Source: a bacterium
Lineage (GTDB): Bacteria > Fidelibacterota > Marinisomatia > Marinisomatales > JAHJCW01
Reading direction: 5' to 3'
Assembly: GCA_028282845.1 (NCBI GenBank)
Contig: JANQGY010000005.1
Coordinates: 1 to 64,000, forward strand
Length of the DNA stretch: 64,000 nt
Made by a program: the position numbers and the translations under genes. Below the pieces are notes generated by a model, which searched no databases, was not told the origin of the DNA, and was given only the letters and a program-made list of their open reading frames with translations. Each line of letters starts with the position of its first letter. Positions within the stretch are counted from its first letter, which is position 1. This document shows positions 1-8,471 of this stretch, in pieces.

Positions 1-1
1 A

Positions 2-712
2 AGGCCACCTATGAGCGTTTGCTGTGCAAGCCCTGATAGCTGCGTTGCTTTTGAAACATGCTTCTCTCCAGGCTATCATGGAGATATTGACGGAGACGGT
101 GACGGGGATTACTGCGGCGGAGGAGAATGGTGGGACTGCGGAGCAGACCAGGAGACGCAAGGGTGCGGTGCTAATGAGATATGCTTAGACCATGACTGCG
201 TAGTTATAAAAGACATTCTTTGTCAATCATGCACTAAATGGTTTGAATGCGCAAGCGGAATCTGCGACGAAGGAAAGTGCAAAGAAACACTTGATGAAAC
301 AGGGTCAGGTTGGTGCGGTGACGGAAAAGACAACGACTGTGACGGTAAAGTGGACTGCGGAACAATTGATTTTCTTGCGGATGAAGGATGCGGGTGCTGC
401 GGTTCGGAAAACAATGAGTGTTGTCCAGGTGATAATTGTGATAGTGGGTTGTACTGCGATAGCACACACTGCTGTGAAACAGGAAGATACTGGGATCCAA
501 ACGCTGGAGGTCAGGGTGTTGGTGGTTGTGTAGATGCTTTTGAGTGTGGCATTGGAGGAACTCAGGTTTCTGATGGTCAGTGCTATGCAGATATTTCTGA
601 TTTTGTAGGTTGGTATGGTGACCCTGATTGCTATCAAGGTGCTCAGGGATGTTGTTATACTTTCCAGAATAATAATTGGGATTATTATTATGAACCGATA
701 ACTACTTACTAG
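2..712 (+). CDS. Cysteine-rich secreted-type protein, 5' end outside the window
   Basis: The reading frame is open to the left edge, so the first visible ATG (position 11) is probably internal and the gene is cut by the window. The visible ~236 residues are extremely rich in Cys, Gly and Asp. They include an acidic DGDGDGDYC run and a GKDNDCDGKVDC motif of the 'DNDCDG' type, which is common in secreted or surface proteins of bacteria and of some small-genome archaea, where the cysteines form disulfides. No catalytic motif is recognisable and no membrane anchor is visible at the C-terminus. It is convergent with the next gene, which ends 10 nt downstream. The Cys content is unlike that of any other protein here. 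The function is unknown; extracellular binding or a structural role is an inference. Confidence 0.6.
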   Translation, partial: RPPMSVCCASPDSCVAFETCFSPGYHGDIDGDGDGDYCGGGEWWDCGADQETQGCGANEICLDHDCVVIKDILCQSCTKWFECASGICDEGKCKETLDETGSGWCGDGKDNDCDGKVDCGTIDFLADEGCGCCGSENNECCPGDNCDSGLYCDSTHCCETGRYWDPNAGGQGVGGCVDAFECGIGGTQVSDGQCYADISDFVGWYGDPDCYQGAQGCCYTFQNNNWDYYYEPITTY

Positions 713-722
713 GAACTAATAT

Positions 723-2468
723 TTATTTGTCTTTATCTATTGCTAAGTTCCCTGGTTCTCTAGTGTATAGTAATAAACCAATTTTTAAATCATTTTCATA
801 GTAGGTTGTGAATACTCCTGAAGTGTTAAAAATACTTGTTTCCAGATTTGAGTCGTTTCTTGCACCCATGTTTTGAGTTAGTTCCTGAAGATAAGCATTC
901 TTTCCAGCAGTGGTTCTTGCTCTTGATACTGCATAATCAATTTTATTTTCATTAACTCTTTCGAAGTGTTCTCCCATTCCTGGTATTGTGTTATCCCAAC
1001 GGAATATAATATAATCTTCTGTTGCCCAGGGCGGATTTGTTCCTATCTCAACATCTACCTGGTCGTTAGGAAATAGTCCTGCTGCAAACTGGGGTAGGTC
1101 TGCTATTACTTCCAGTGCCAGGTCTATGTTTGCTTGCGTAACTTCAGTTGTTGTTCCGTTTCCATTGTCTGCCGGGCTGGTGTCGATGTAGATTGTTGGA
1201 GGTGTTGTCCATCTTTGCGTCCCAGGGTTAAGTGTTTGGTCAGCATACCTTGTAATTAAATCATAGTGCTCCATATTAAAATCACCATCCACCATTGTCT
1301 CATCTATGGTTGTGTCTGTTGGTGCGAAGCTTGATGTTTGTCTTTCGTAGAAGTCTGGGTGCGTTATTATTAGTCTTGCATTTCCTGTTCCAAGTGCTAA
1401 TTCTAAGCTGTAGTTTCCTGATGCGTCTGTTGCTGTGTTTGCATCTCCAAATGCAACGTTTGCTCCTGCAATGTTTACTCCTTCGTTGAAAAGTTCAGAA
1501 ATGTTTCCTGCGATTAAGTGTGAATCAATGTTTACATTCACCGTATCCTTATCTATTCCGCCTGTTTGATCAGTTGTGGTTAACTCTACGTCGTAGTTTC
1601 CTCTTGATAGTGCTTTGAAGATTGCGTTTGCTTGGTTTGCGTCTGTTATCTCTACGTTTTCTTCACCGTTTATTGCTCTCCAGTTATATTCTTCTATTTC
1701 GTTTAGTGGATTGTCCGGGTGGTAGCTCTGGTCTCCTTGCAGTGTTATTTCTTCATTAATAGTTCCTGTTTTGTCATCTCCTGCATCTGCAAATGGATTG
1801 TCTGGTGTGTTTGCTACATCTCCGCTTACTTTTCCGTAGTCGGTTGCTCCGTCGCTTGTCAGTTTGAAGTTTACTTCGTAGTCTCCAAAGTAGTCTTCTA
1901 AACCTGTTACTTCTAAATTGTCTCCGACGAACTGTGCGCTTACTCCACTTGACGAGCTAGTTACTGAGAATTGTGATGCTATATTGTCAGGATTATTTTC
2001 TAGTTCTGATTTTGCAACTAATTTAGTCTCTTCTTCTTGCATGTCCATATATTTATCTATTGCAGTTGCTGCGTCAGGTTCAACGTTGTAATCCCATGTT
2101 GCGAGCGTGTCTCTTGCAACTTGCGATCCGTTTTTATTTGAATACATTATTGCAAGTAGTAAATTATCGCCTGGATCATCTCTAGGCATGTCGTAAGAAT
2201 TATCTGAGCTACCATTTCGCACTGTTATTCCATTTAGGCTGAATTCATATAATACTGTTCTTCCACTTTCGTTTTCAGCAACAACTGTGTGTTCTATTGG
2301 ATCTCCTTTTGGAACTGTGTAACTTCCTTGGTCTGGGTTTGCAGAAATTAAGTATATATTATCTTGTGGATCTGGATCTTCTTTGTTAAATAAGTCGCAA
2401 CTAACAAGTACGATAATGATTATTAGTGATAGGAGTTTTTTCACAATTGAATTTATTAATACTGTCAT
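723..2468 (-). CDS. PKD-type lipoprotein with a degenerate DUF2927-like C-terminus
   Basis: The frame is open up to 2630, but those upstream codons are translated palindromic repeat. I place the start at the ATG at 2466-2468, giving 581 residues that begin MTVLINSIVKKLLS and reach a lipobox (VLVSC, Cys about 21). After it come an N-terminal beta-rich region, a PKD/cadherin-like segment (roughly residues 210-315, beginning ADAGDDKTGTI) and a carboxypeptidase-regulatory-like segment (roughly 318-385). The C-terminal region ends in QELTQNMGARND (about 528) followed by ETSIFN and LLLYTREPG. That tail has the same order of motifs as the DUF2927 lipoprotein at 47657-48289, and the EELTQ-type motif sits where metallopeptidases carry HExxH. 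It is probably an outer-membrane-anchored surface protein. The function is unknown. Confidence 0.65.
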   Translation of the reverse strand: MTVLINSIVKKLLSLIIIIVLVSCDLFNKEDPDPQDNIYLISANPDQGSYTVPKGDPIEHTVVAENESGRTVLYEFSLNGITVRNGSSDNSYDMPRDDPGDNLLLAIMYSNKNGSQVARDTLATWDYNVEPDAATAIDKYMDMQEEETKLVAKSELENNPDNIASQFSVTSSSSGVSAQFVGDNLEVTGLEDYFGDYEVNFKLTSDGATDYGKVSGDVANTPDNPFADAGDDKTGTINEEITLQGDQSYHPDNPLNEIEEYNWRAINGEENVEITDANQANAIFKALSRGNYDVELTTTDQTGGIDKDTVNVNIDSHLIAGNISELFNEGVNIAGANVAFGDANTATDASGNYSLELALGTGNARLIITHPDFYERQTSSFAPTDTTIDETMVDGDFNMEHYDLITRYADQTLNPGTQRWTTPPTIYIDTSPADNGNGTTTEVTQANIDLALEVIADLPQFAAGLFPNDQVDVEIGTNPPWATEDYIIFRWDNTIPGMGEHFERVNENKIDYAVSRARTTAGKNAYLQELTQNMGARNDSNLETSIFNTSGVFTTYYENDLKIGLLLYTREPGNLAIDKDK

Positions 2469-2881
2469 TCTGAACGAAGTGAAGAATCTAATCATAATAT
2501 ATCCCCGATCAGGTCGGGGATGACAGCTCTGTTTTAATTCATCCTCTAATCTGTCATTCCTGCGAAAGCAGGAATCTATTATAAAAGCATGGATTCCCAA
2601 TCGAGTTGGGAATGACAAAGCAGGTGTCATTTACTTTCTCCCCTTTTTAAGGGGGAGATCCCGCATAGCGGGAGAGGGGGTAAAATAAAATAACCCCTCT
2701 TACGTGACGGGGTAGTTTATTACACACCCCTTCACTGCGTGATGCCCCTCTCAAGAAGGGAATAAAAACGTGTCATTCCCACGAATTATCAAACCCTCAA
2801 GGTTTATAAAACCTTGAGGGTTTTTTCACAAAGAAGTAATATTGTCATTGCGAGCGTAGCGCGGCAATCTTTTATTTTTTA
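2463..2881. repeat. Mosaic of short palindromic intergenic repeats
   Basis: This is a stretch of about 400 bp built of 20-30 bp units. Two unit families are visible. The first is GTCATTC...GAATC/GTCATTG...CAATC units at 2463-2489, 2552-2578, 2591-2616 (inverted) and 2844-2870, with a partial copy near 2771. The second is CCCCTCTC/GGGGGAG units between about 2638 and 2760. Several form clean hairpins: 2503-2508 with 2514-2519, and 2593-2600 with 2605-2612. Such elements are dispersed in many bacterial genomes. The first unit overlaps the start codon of the lipoprotein at 723-2468. No gene is visible in the stretch. Confidence 0.75.
2791..2823. terminator. Perfect 15-bp hairpin, terminator-like
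   Basis: AAACCCTCAAGGTTT at 2791-2805 pairs perfectly with 2809-2823 across a 3-nt loop. A run of T follows on the plus strand to 2826. On the minus strand it lies about 60 bp past the stop of the DUF1028 gene (2882), but the T run there is shorter. It may act in either direction. Confidence 0.6.
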
Positions 2882-3856
2882 CTAAATTTCCCGAATGCTC
2901 TTGATCAACTCTGCATCATCCGGCAATAAGCCCGCCGGAATGAGTCGCGGTACTAATTCACGCAAAGCCGGCGCTCTTTCAAACACAGCTTTAAATATCG
3001 GCAAAGCTTCTTCCAATCGGTCAACTTTCGCCAAACTGACCGCTGTCCAAAACGGCAATTCCGGATTTTCAGGATAGAATTCTGCTGCAAGATCATACTC
3101 AACCAATGCGCTATCCACTTTTCCTTCTTCCAAATAAAGATCACCTTGATTGGCATGTTTGTAAGCCCGGGCAACTCTGATCAGTCGTTTCATTTCATTA
3201 ATTGGATCCGGATGATCTTCTATTCTTAAATCAAATAGTTTATCCTGCCATTCGATGCCGGTCGGTTTTCCGGTCATGACCAAAATTGCCGCCGATTGCT
3301 TGCCGCGTATATCGCCGCCTTCTTTTTCAGCCGCCGCCAAAGCTGCCATTAATCGGTCAACCAAAGCACCTTTCGTTGACTCATAGGCGCTCATCATTGC
3401 GGCGGGTACTTTGGGCGATGCCATCAAGTTGGCTTGAACCGTGTAACCTTTCCCGACTATATGCCCGGCATATTGAATACAGTTTTTGCCGGTATGGGCA
3501 ATGGCATTGCCTTTTGCATCAACCATTCCTACTTGACGAACCGCGCTATTTTCATCAACATTCAACAAAGTGCTTAATGCTTCACTCGCCGAAAATCCTT
3601 TCTCCATTAATTTCAATCCATTTGGGCCATAATCAACTTTCACAAAGGATTGCGTCGCTACTGCGCCCACACCAGCTTTTACCCACGGTACAAGTGATCC
3701 GACGGAAAACCAATGGCTCTGCACAGCCACCCCTAACTGCCCGGTAGCTTCATCGTGTGCCACGATGGAGTAGGTTGCCACAGGAATTGACTGAATTTCT
3801 TCAGCGTAACTAAACAGCGGCACAACAATGATTGCCGCAAATAAAAAATTTCGCAT
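2882..3856 (-). CDS. Secreted DUF1028 family protein with TPR-like C-terminus
   Basis: This 324-residue protein opens with a signal peptide (MRNFLFAAIIVVPLFSYA). Residues about 25-225 match the DUF1028 family, which has an Ntn-hydrolase-like fold: it starts ATYSIVAHDEATGQLGVAVQ and contains VGAVATQSF and a GKQSAAILV segment. Residues about 230-310 hold helical repeats of TPR type (LYLEEGKVDSALVEYDLAAE and a following copy), as seen in many DUF1028 proteins. The family's substrate is not established. It is transcribed divergently from the phosphodiesterase at 3950, with 93 bp between them. The exported location is inferred from the signal peptide. Confidence 0.85.
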   Translation of the reverse strand: MRNFLFAAIIVVPLFSYAEEIQSIPVATYSIVAHDEATGQLGVAVQSHWFSVGSLVPWVKAGVGAVATQSFVKVDYGPNGLKLMEKGFSASEALSTLLNVDENSAVRQVGMVDAKGNAIAHTGKNCIQYAGHIVGKGYTVQANLMASPKVPAAMMSAYESTKGALVDRLMAALAAAEKEGGDIRGKQSAAILVMTGKPTGIEWQDKLFDLRIEDHPDPINEMKRLIRVARAYKHANQGDLYLEEGKVDSALVEYDLAAEFYPENPELPFWTAVSLAKVDRLEEALPIFKAVFERAPALRELVPRLIPAGLLPDDAELIKSIREI

Positions 3857-3949
3857 GGATCACTCCTAAAATTCTAACTGAGTACTTTAATCTAAACAAT
3901 AAAACTAAGTAAGTTATCATCAGAAAAATTTTATTACAAGGTGCTAATC

Positions 3950-5197
3950 ATGCTTTCAAAAAAATATAACTTACTTCTATCAATTATTACGGTTGCTGTA
4001 TTGGCGTTGTTTTCCTGTAATTCATTGTCAAGCAATTCCAATATGGATTCCGACAATTATATAATTCTTGTTTCTTTCGATGGCTTCCGTTGGGATTATT
4101 TGGAAAAAACCGACACCCCGAACTTAGACCGCTTGGTTGCCGACGGCGTAAAAGCCGATGCACTGATTCCGAGTTTTCCAACCAAAACTTTTCCCAATCA
4201 CTATACTATCGTAACCGGTTTGTATCCCGAAAATCACGGTATTACTGCTAATACAATTTACGATCCCGAATTCGATGCCGAGTTCAGTCTTGGTAATCGT
4301 GCGGAAGTACAAAATAGTCGTTGGTGGGGCGGCGAACCGATTTGGGTTACCGCTGAAAAAAGCGGATTAAAAACCCTGTGTAATTTTTGGCCCGGTTCCG
4401 AAGCGGAAATTAAAGGTGTCAGACCAACTTATTGGACAAAGTACGATGGCAATGTTTCAAACGAAGAGCGGGTGAACACTGTACTTGAATATCTTGATAA
4501 ACCCAAAAAGTACCGACCGCATTTTCTAACAATCTATTTTAGCGACCCTGATGATTACGGTCACTTTGCCGGACCCGATTCTTCTGCAATAAATGTGGCA
4601 ATTCAGGAATGCGATGCCCGAATGGGACAATTAATTAAAGGTTTGGAGGAGCGTGATCTATTAGACAAAGTCAATATAATAATTGTTTCCGATCATGGAA
4701 TGGCACAACTAAGTAAGGAACGGTTAATATTCTTAGATGACTATCTTGACCCTGCTAACTTAAAAATTATGAATTGGTTTCCGGTATTGGACATTTGGTG
4801 CGCCGAATCCGAGGTTGACTCAATCTACAATTTGATAAAGGACAAACATGAAAAATTATCCGTTTATAAAAAAGCGGACATCCCGGTGCAGCTACACTAC
4901 TCAAATAATCGTAGGATTGCGCCGATAGTTGGCATATCGGAAAATGGCTGGAGCTTAACTACACACGACTATTTCACGAATTATCAATCCTACTTTAATG
5001 GCGGAACGCACGGCTATGACCCTGCTCATCCGGATATGCATTCCTTGTTTATTGCCCATGGCCCGGCCTTTAAAAAAGGTACCACAGTTCCGGCATTTGA
5101 GAATATTCATTTATACAGTTTAATGGCGCATGTGTTAGACTTAGAACCCGCCGAGACCGATGGCAGCTTAGATTTCGTGAAGGAAATGCTTAAATAA
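3950..5197 (+). CDS. NPP-type nucleotide pyrophosphatase/phosphodiesterase lipoprotein
   Basis: I chose the ATG at 3950 over the upstream GTG at 3941 because an AAGGTG ribosome site lies just before it. The 415-residue product has a lipobox (ALFSC, Cys 23), so it should be a periplasm-facing lipoprotein. It belongs to the alkaline-phosphatase superfamily, NPP branch. Asp44 in VSFDGFRWD is a metal ligand, Thr80 in PTKTFPNHYTIVTG is the expected nucleophile, and SDHGM and the late GTHGYDP...H supply the remaining metal sites. Family members hydrolyse phosphodiester or pyrophosphate bonds of nucleotides or lipids; the substrate cannot be told from sequence. The length is usual for bacterial members. 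It appears monocistronic and is followed by a repeat element. Confidence 0.9.
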   Translation: MLSKKYNLLLSIITVAVLALFSCNSLSSNSNMDSDNYIILVSFDGFRWDYLEKTDTPNLDRLVADGVKADALIPSFPTKTFPNHYTIVTGLYPENHGITANTIYDPEFDAEFSLGNRAEVQNSRWWGGEPIWVTAEKSGLKTLCNFWPGSEAEIKGVRPTYWTKYDGNVSNEERVNTVLEYLDKPKKYRPHFLTIYFSDPDDYGHFAGPDSSAINVAIQECDARMGQLIKGLEERDLLDKVNIIIVSDHGMAQLSKERLIFLDDYLDPANLKIMNWFPVLDIWCAESEVDSIYNLIKDKHEKLSVYKKADIPVQLHYSNNRRIAPIVGISENGWSLTTHDYFTNYQSYFNGGTHGYDPAHPDMHSLFIAHGPAFKKGTTVPAFENIHLYSLMAHVLDLEPAETDGSLDFVKEMLK

Positions 5198-5217
5198 ATT
5201 TTGATATTTAATATGTT

Positions 5218-5283
5218 TTCACCCCTCTGCCTCTCCCCTCAAGGGGAGACAGTCCCCCTTTGGAGGGGGATTTAGGGGGAGGA
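5218..5283. repeat. CCCCTCTGCC/GGGGGAGG intergenic repeat
   Basis: C-rich and G-rich blocks alternate between the phosphodiesterase and tetR: CCCCTCTGCC, CTCCCCTCAAGGGGAG (an internal palindrome), then GGAGGGGGATTTAGGGGGAGG. It is the same kind of unit as in the mosaic near 2640-2760, which shows that this repeat family is shared across the contig. Confidence 0.6.
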
Positions 5284-5364
5284 AATATTATATAATTTCA
5301 ACTATTATTAAAATCCTATATATCTAACACATTTCTACCTTGCAAAATAATTTTATATACAATA

Positions 5365-5382
5365 ACTTACCGACCGGTAAGT
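5365..5382. promoter_or_regulatory. TetR-family operator
   Basis: ACTTACCG-AC-CGGTAAGT is a perfect 8-bp inverted repeat with a 2-bp spacer, 11 bp before the ATG of the tetR gene. The TACCGACCGGTA core resembles operators of many TetR regulators of efflux pumps. Autoregulation of the whole tetR-tolC-adaptor-pump operon is inferred. Confidence 0.75.
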
Positions 5383-5393
5383 AAATAACTGTT

Positions 5394-5978
5394 ATGACAA
5401 AACACGAATCACTAAGGTCAAATATTCTAAAAGAAGCGGCGGCATTGTTTTCACAGCTGGGATACGAGCGCACTTCCATGCGGGAAATATCCGAGCGGGT
5501 TGGCGTTTCCAAGCCTGCTATTTATTATCATTTTCCCAATAAACAGGAATTATTTGAAGAATCAATCTTAATGTCTTTTGAAAAATCGCAAAAGGAAATT
5601 GCCGATATTACTAATAGCGATAGTGATCCGATCGAAAAACTAAAAACCCTCGCCTTGGGTGTCATGCAAAGAACGAAACAAAATCCGAATGGGGCGCGGT
5701 TTATTCATGATCTGATGGCGGGTAATATTCGCAAAAATATCAAATTGGACCACCAAAAGGTTTTCAGCAAACAAATGAAATTTTTCAATCAAATACTTAA
5801 CACCGGAAAGGAACAGGGTCTGATCAAAAAAGAATTAGATAATTTTACTTTTATCATGATTTTTATCGGAACTCTTAACATGTACACAATCGGCTACTTA
5901 AAAGGCGGACTGTCAGATATAAACAGTGATAATGTTGAACATATAATTGACATATTGTTTAACGGAATAAAAAAATAA
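5394..5978 (+). CDS. TetR family transcriptional regulator
   Basis: The 194-residue protein has the TetR N-terminal helix-turn-helix at about residues 25-55 (TSMREISERVGVSKPAIYYHF), followed by a helical ligand-binding domain of usual length. It is the first gene of an apparent operon with an outer-membrane factor, a membrane-fusion lipoprotein and an RND pump. A palindromic operator lies directly upstream. It is therefore most likely the local repressor of the efflux pump, released by a pump substrate. The ligand is unknown. Confidence 0.92.
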   Translation: MTKHESLRSNILKEAAALFSQLGYERTSMREISERVGVSKPAIYYHFPNKQELFEESILMSFEKSQKEIADITNSDSDPIEKLKTLALGVMQRTKQNPNGARFIHDLMAGNIRKNIKLDHQKVFSKQMKFFNQILNTGKEQGLIKKELDNFTFIMIFIGTLNMYTIGYLKGGLSDINSDNVEHIIDILFNGIKK

Positions 5979-5995
5979 TTTTTGGAGTAAGTTTA

Positions 5996-7321
5996 ATGAA
6001 TTTTAACAAAATCAAAAATTTAACAGGTTTAGTATTTTTTTCTACTTCAATGTTGTTGGCTCAAGTACTGGAACTTGACCTAAAAACTGCCCGGCAAATC
6101 GCATTAGAAAATAATGACCAATATAAGATCGCTCAAGAAACGGTAAATAAAGCCAAGGCACAAATAACAGAAGCGCGTGGAAACATGCTGCCATCGCTGA
6201 GTGCCTTTTCGCAGTATGATCGGGCTTGGGAATTGGCCACTGTAGTTTTCGATGATCCCAATCTCGGACAAATTTCTTTCAAGATGGGAACGGATCACAC
6301 AATAGTTTATGGCCTATCTTTTCAGCAGCCCCTGTTTTTGGGCGGAGCGGTTTGGAGCGGCTATAAAATGGCTAAGAATGGTTTCTATATTGCCGAAGCT
6401 TCCTTAGAAACTGCCCGGCAAGATGTACTGCTTCAGTCAACCACTGCTTATTACGGATTGTTGTTTTCCAAATCGGTTGTAAGAGTAATGGCGCAAGCCT
6501 ATAATACTGCTCAGGAAAATTTAGATCAGGTTAATACATTACGATCGGTCGGACATGCCTCAGACTTTGATGTACTGCGTGCCGAGGTTCAGGTGGCAAA
6601 TCTATTGCCTACGCTTACGTCAGCAAAAAATGGAGCCAAACTAGCCGAATCGCAGTTGTTAATGGTGCTCGGCATTGATGAGCACACGCAAATCATTACT
6701 TTAGAGGGCTTAAAATTTGTACCCCACAATTATTCTGATACTACATTAGAACAATTGTATGATCGCGCTCTACTGAACCGCCCTGATATTAGGATTATGG
6801 AGCAACAAAAAAATATTATGCAGCGGCAGGTTGCCCTCGCAAGATCGGGCTTTTTACCAAGTTTAACCTTTCAAACCAATTTACAGTATCAGGGCATGAA
6901 AAACGAGTTTGATTTCACCGATGAGGATATTTTTAGATCATCGAACTCCTCAATCAGTTTGAGCATTCCACTTTTTTTGGGATTTAAAACTGCCGGCAAA
7001 ATACAGCAAGCCAAAGCCGCTGTACGCGAAACAGACTATCAGCAGGATGCCCTTTACAAAGCCGTCAAGTTGGAAGTGGAAGCCGCTTATTTGGCGATCA
7101 TTGAGAAAGAACAAACGGTGCTGACCCAGTCCAAGATCATTGATCAGGCTGCTGAAGCACTTCGGCTCGCCCGCTTGCGCTACGGCGAAGGATTAAGTAC
7201 ACAGCTCGATGTCATGAATGCCGAAAGCGCCTTGAATCAGGCGAGGATGAATTATGAGCAATCGTTGTTTGATTATAACATCGCGATTGCGCAGCTAAAA
7301 AAAGCATTAAATGAATTATAG
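5996..7321 (+). CDS. TolC-family outer-membrane efflux channel
   Basis: The protein has 441 residues with a signal peptide ending near LLAQ. It shows the duplicated long coiled-coil architecture of TolC/OEP proteins: ARQIALENNDQYKIAQE near the N-terminus, and heptad-rich helices such as TAQENLDQVNTLRSVGHAS and the C-terminal RLARLRYGEGLSTQLDVMNAE. A GGAG ribosome site precedes the ATG. It forms the outer-membrane exit duct for the pump encoded two genes downstream, and tetR ends 17 nt upstream. Confidence 0.93.
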   Translation: MNFNKIKNLTGLVFFSTSMLLAQVLELDLKTARQIALENNDQYKIAQETVNKAKAQITEARGNMLPSLSAFSQYDRAWELATVVFDDPNLGQISFKMGTDHTIVYGLSFQQPLFLGGAVWSGYKMAKNGFYIAEASLETARQDVLLQSTTAYYGLLFSKSVVRVMAQAYNTAQENLDQVNTLRSVGHASDFDVLRAEVQVANLLPTLTSAKNGAKLAESQLLMVLGIDEHTQIITLEGLKFVPHNYSDTTLEQLYDRALLNRPDIRIMEQQKNIMQRQVALARSGFLPSLTFQTNLQYQGMKNEFDFTDEDIFRSSNSSISLSIPLFLGFKTAGKIQQAKAAVRETDYQQDALYKAVKLEVEAAYLAIIEKEQTVLTQSKIIDQAAEALRLARLRYGEGLSTQLDVMNAESALNQARMNYEQSLFDYNIAIAQLKKALNEL

Positions 7322-7336
7322 ATTTTTTAGGAGAAA

Positions 7337-8458
7337 ATGATGAAGAATACTATAAAAATATTGACAATAATTTTTTCGATCATTTTGATTGTCAGCTGTG
7401 GTGGCAACAATACCGCAGAACAAAATGAAATTGTTCCAATTGCGGTGAAAACAGCCCAAGTTGCCAATCAGGATATTCAGGGTGTGTTGGGATTTTTCGG
7501 CAATATTGAAGGCAGCCAAGCCGTTAAAGTTTATTCCACTATTCCTAACCGAGTAACAAAAATTAACGTAAATATCGGCGATCGTGTAAAAAAGGGACAA
7601 GTTCTTGCCACCGTAAGCGCTGACAAAATATCTGAGGGTGTGACGCAGGCCGAGGCAGCGCTTGAGGCAGCGACAGTACAATATGACATCGCTGAAGCGG
7701 AATTTCAGCGCGTCCAAAAATTATTTGATGAGAGCGTTGTCAGCCAGTCCCATTATGATGGTATAAAAGCTCAGCGCGATGCCGCAAGGTCAACCGTAAA
7801 ACAGGCGGAAGCCGGTTTATCCGCTGCCCAAAGTCAATTTGAGGATACACGGATCACGGCTCCGATCAGCGGTATTGTATCAATGAAAAATTATGAACTT
7901 GGTGATATGGCGGCTCCGCAATATCCATTTTTTGAAATTGTTGATATGGATCCTGTGAAAGTTTCGATCAATGTAATTGAGCGCTATCTTGGCATGATCA
8001 AACCGGGGCAAACCGCCTTGCTGGCAGTGAACAGCTATCCTGACCAGGTGTTTGAAGGGCGGGTTGACATTGTTAATCCGACTTTAGACGAACTCACCCG
8101 CACTGCCAACGCCGAAATAATTTTTGACAATCCCGAGCAAAAACTTAAACCGGGTATGTTTGCCAACGTGGAAGTTGTTACAGCCGAGCAACAAGATGTG
8201 CCGGTTATACCTTACTTTGCCATTATCGAAAAAACTGCTCTTGATTATTCAGGCGGCACAATTAGCACAAGCAATGTCAATATTGAAAAATATGTTTTTA
8301 CTGTCAATGATAGTATCGCACTTAAAAAACAAATCGAAACCGGAATTGAGCATAATAATCAAGTCGAAATTATATCCGGAGTGGAGGAAGGTGAAACATT
8401 GGTAATACAGGGGCAACATCTTTTACTGGATTCATCTTTAGTCAATATCGTCGATTAA
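7337..8458 (+). CDS. RND efflux periplasmic adaptor lipoprotein
   Basis: This 373-residue HlyD/AcrA-type membrane-fusion protein has a lipobox (LIVSC). Two ATG codons are adjacent, at 7337 and 7340; the second is better spaced from AGGAG. After the signal come a lipoyl-like half (VNIGDRVKKGQVLATV), an alpha-hairpin (about residues 100-160), the returning lipoyl half (ITAPISGIVS) and beta-barrel domains. It should bridge the TolC channel and the inner-membrane pump. It is encoded 15 nt after tolC and 13 nt before the pump gene. Confidence 0.93.
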   Translation: MMKNTIKILTIIFSIILIVSCGGNNTAEQNEIVPIAVKTAQVANQDIQGVLGFFGNIEGSQAVKVYSTIPNRVTKINVNIGDRVKKGQVLATVSADKISEGVTQAEAALEAATVQYDIAEAEFQRVQKLFDESVVSQSHYDGIKAQRDAARSTVKQAEAGLSAAQSQFEDTRITAPISGIVSMKNYELGDMAAPQYPFFEIVDMDPVKVSINVIERYLGMIKPGQTALLAVNSYPDQVFEGRVDIVNPTLDELTRTANAEIIFDNPEQKLKPGMFANVEVVTAEQQDVPVIPYFAIIEKTALDYSGGTISTSNVNIEKYVFTVNDSIALKKQIETGIEHNNQVEIISGVEEGETLVIQGQHLLLDSSLVNIVD

Positions 8459-8471
8459 TTAAGGAATTTTT

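Noticed and set aside
2469..2630. N-terminal extension of the PKD-type lipoprotein to an ATG at 2630
   Set aside because: These codons are translated palindromic repeats, and they would bury the signal peptide and lipobox 70 residues inside the protein.
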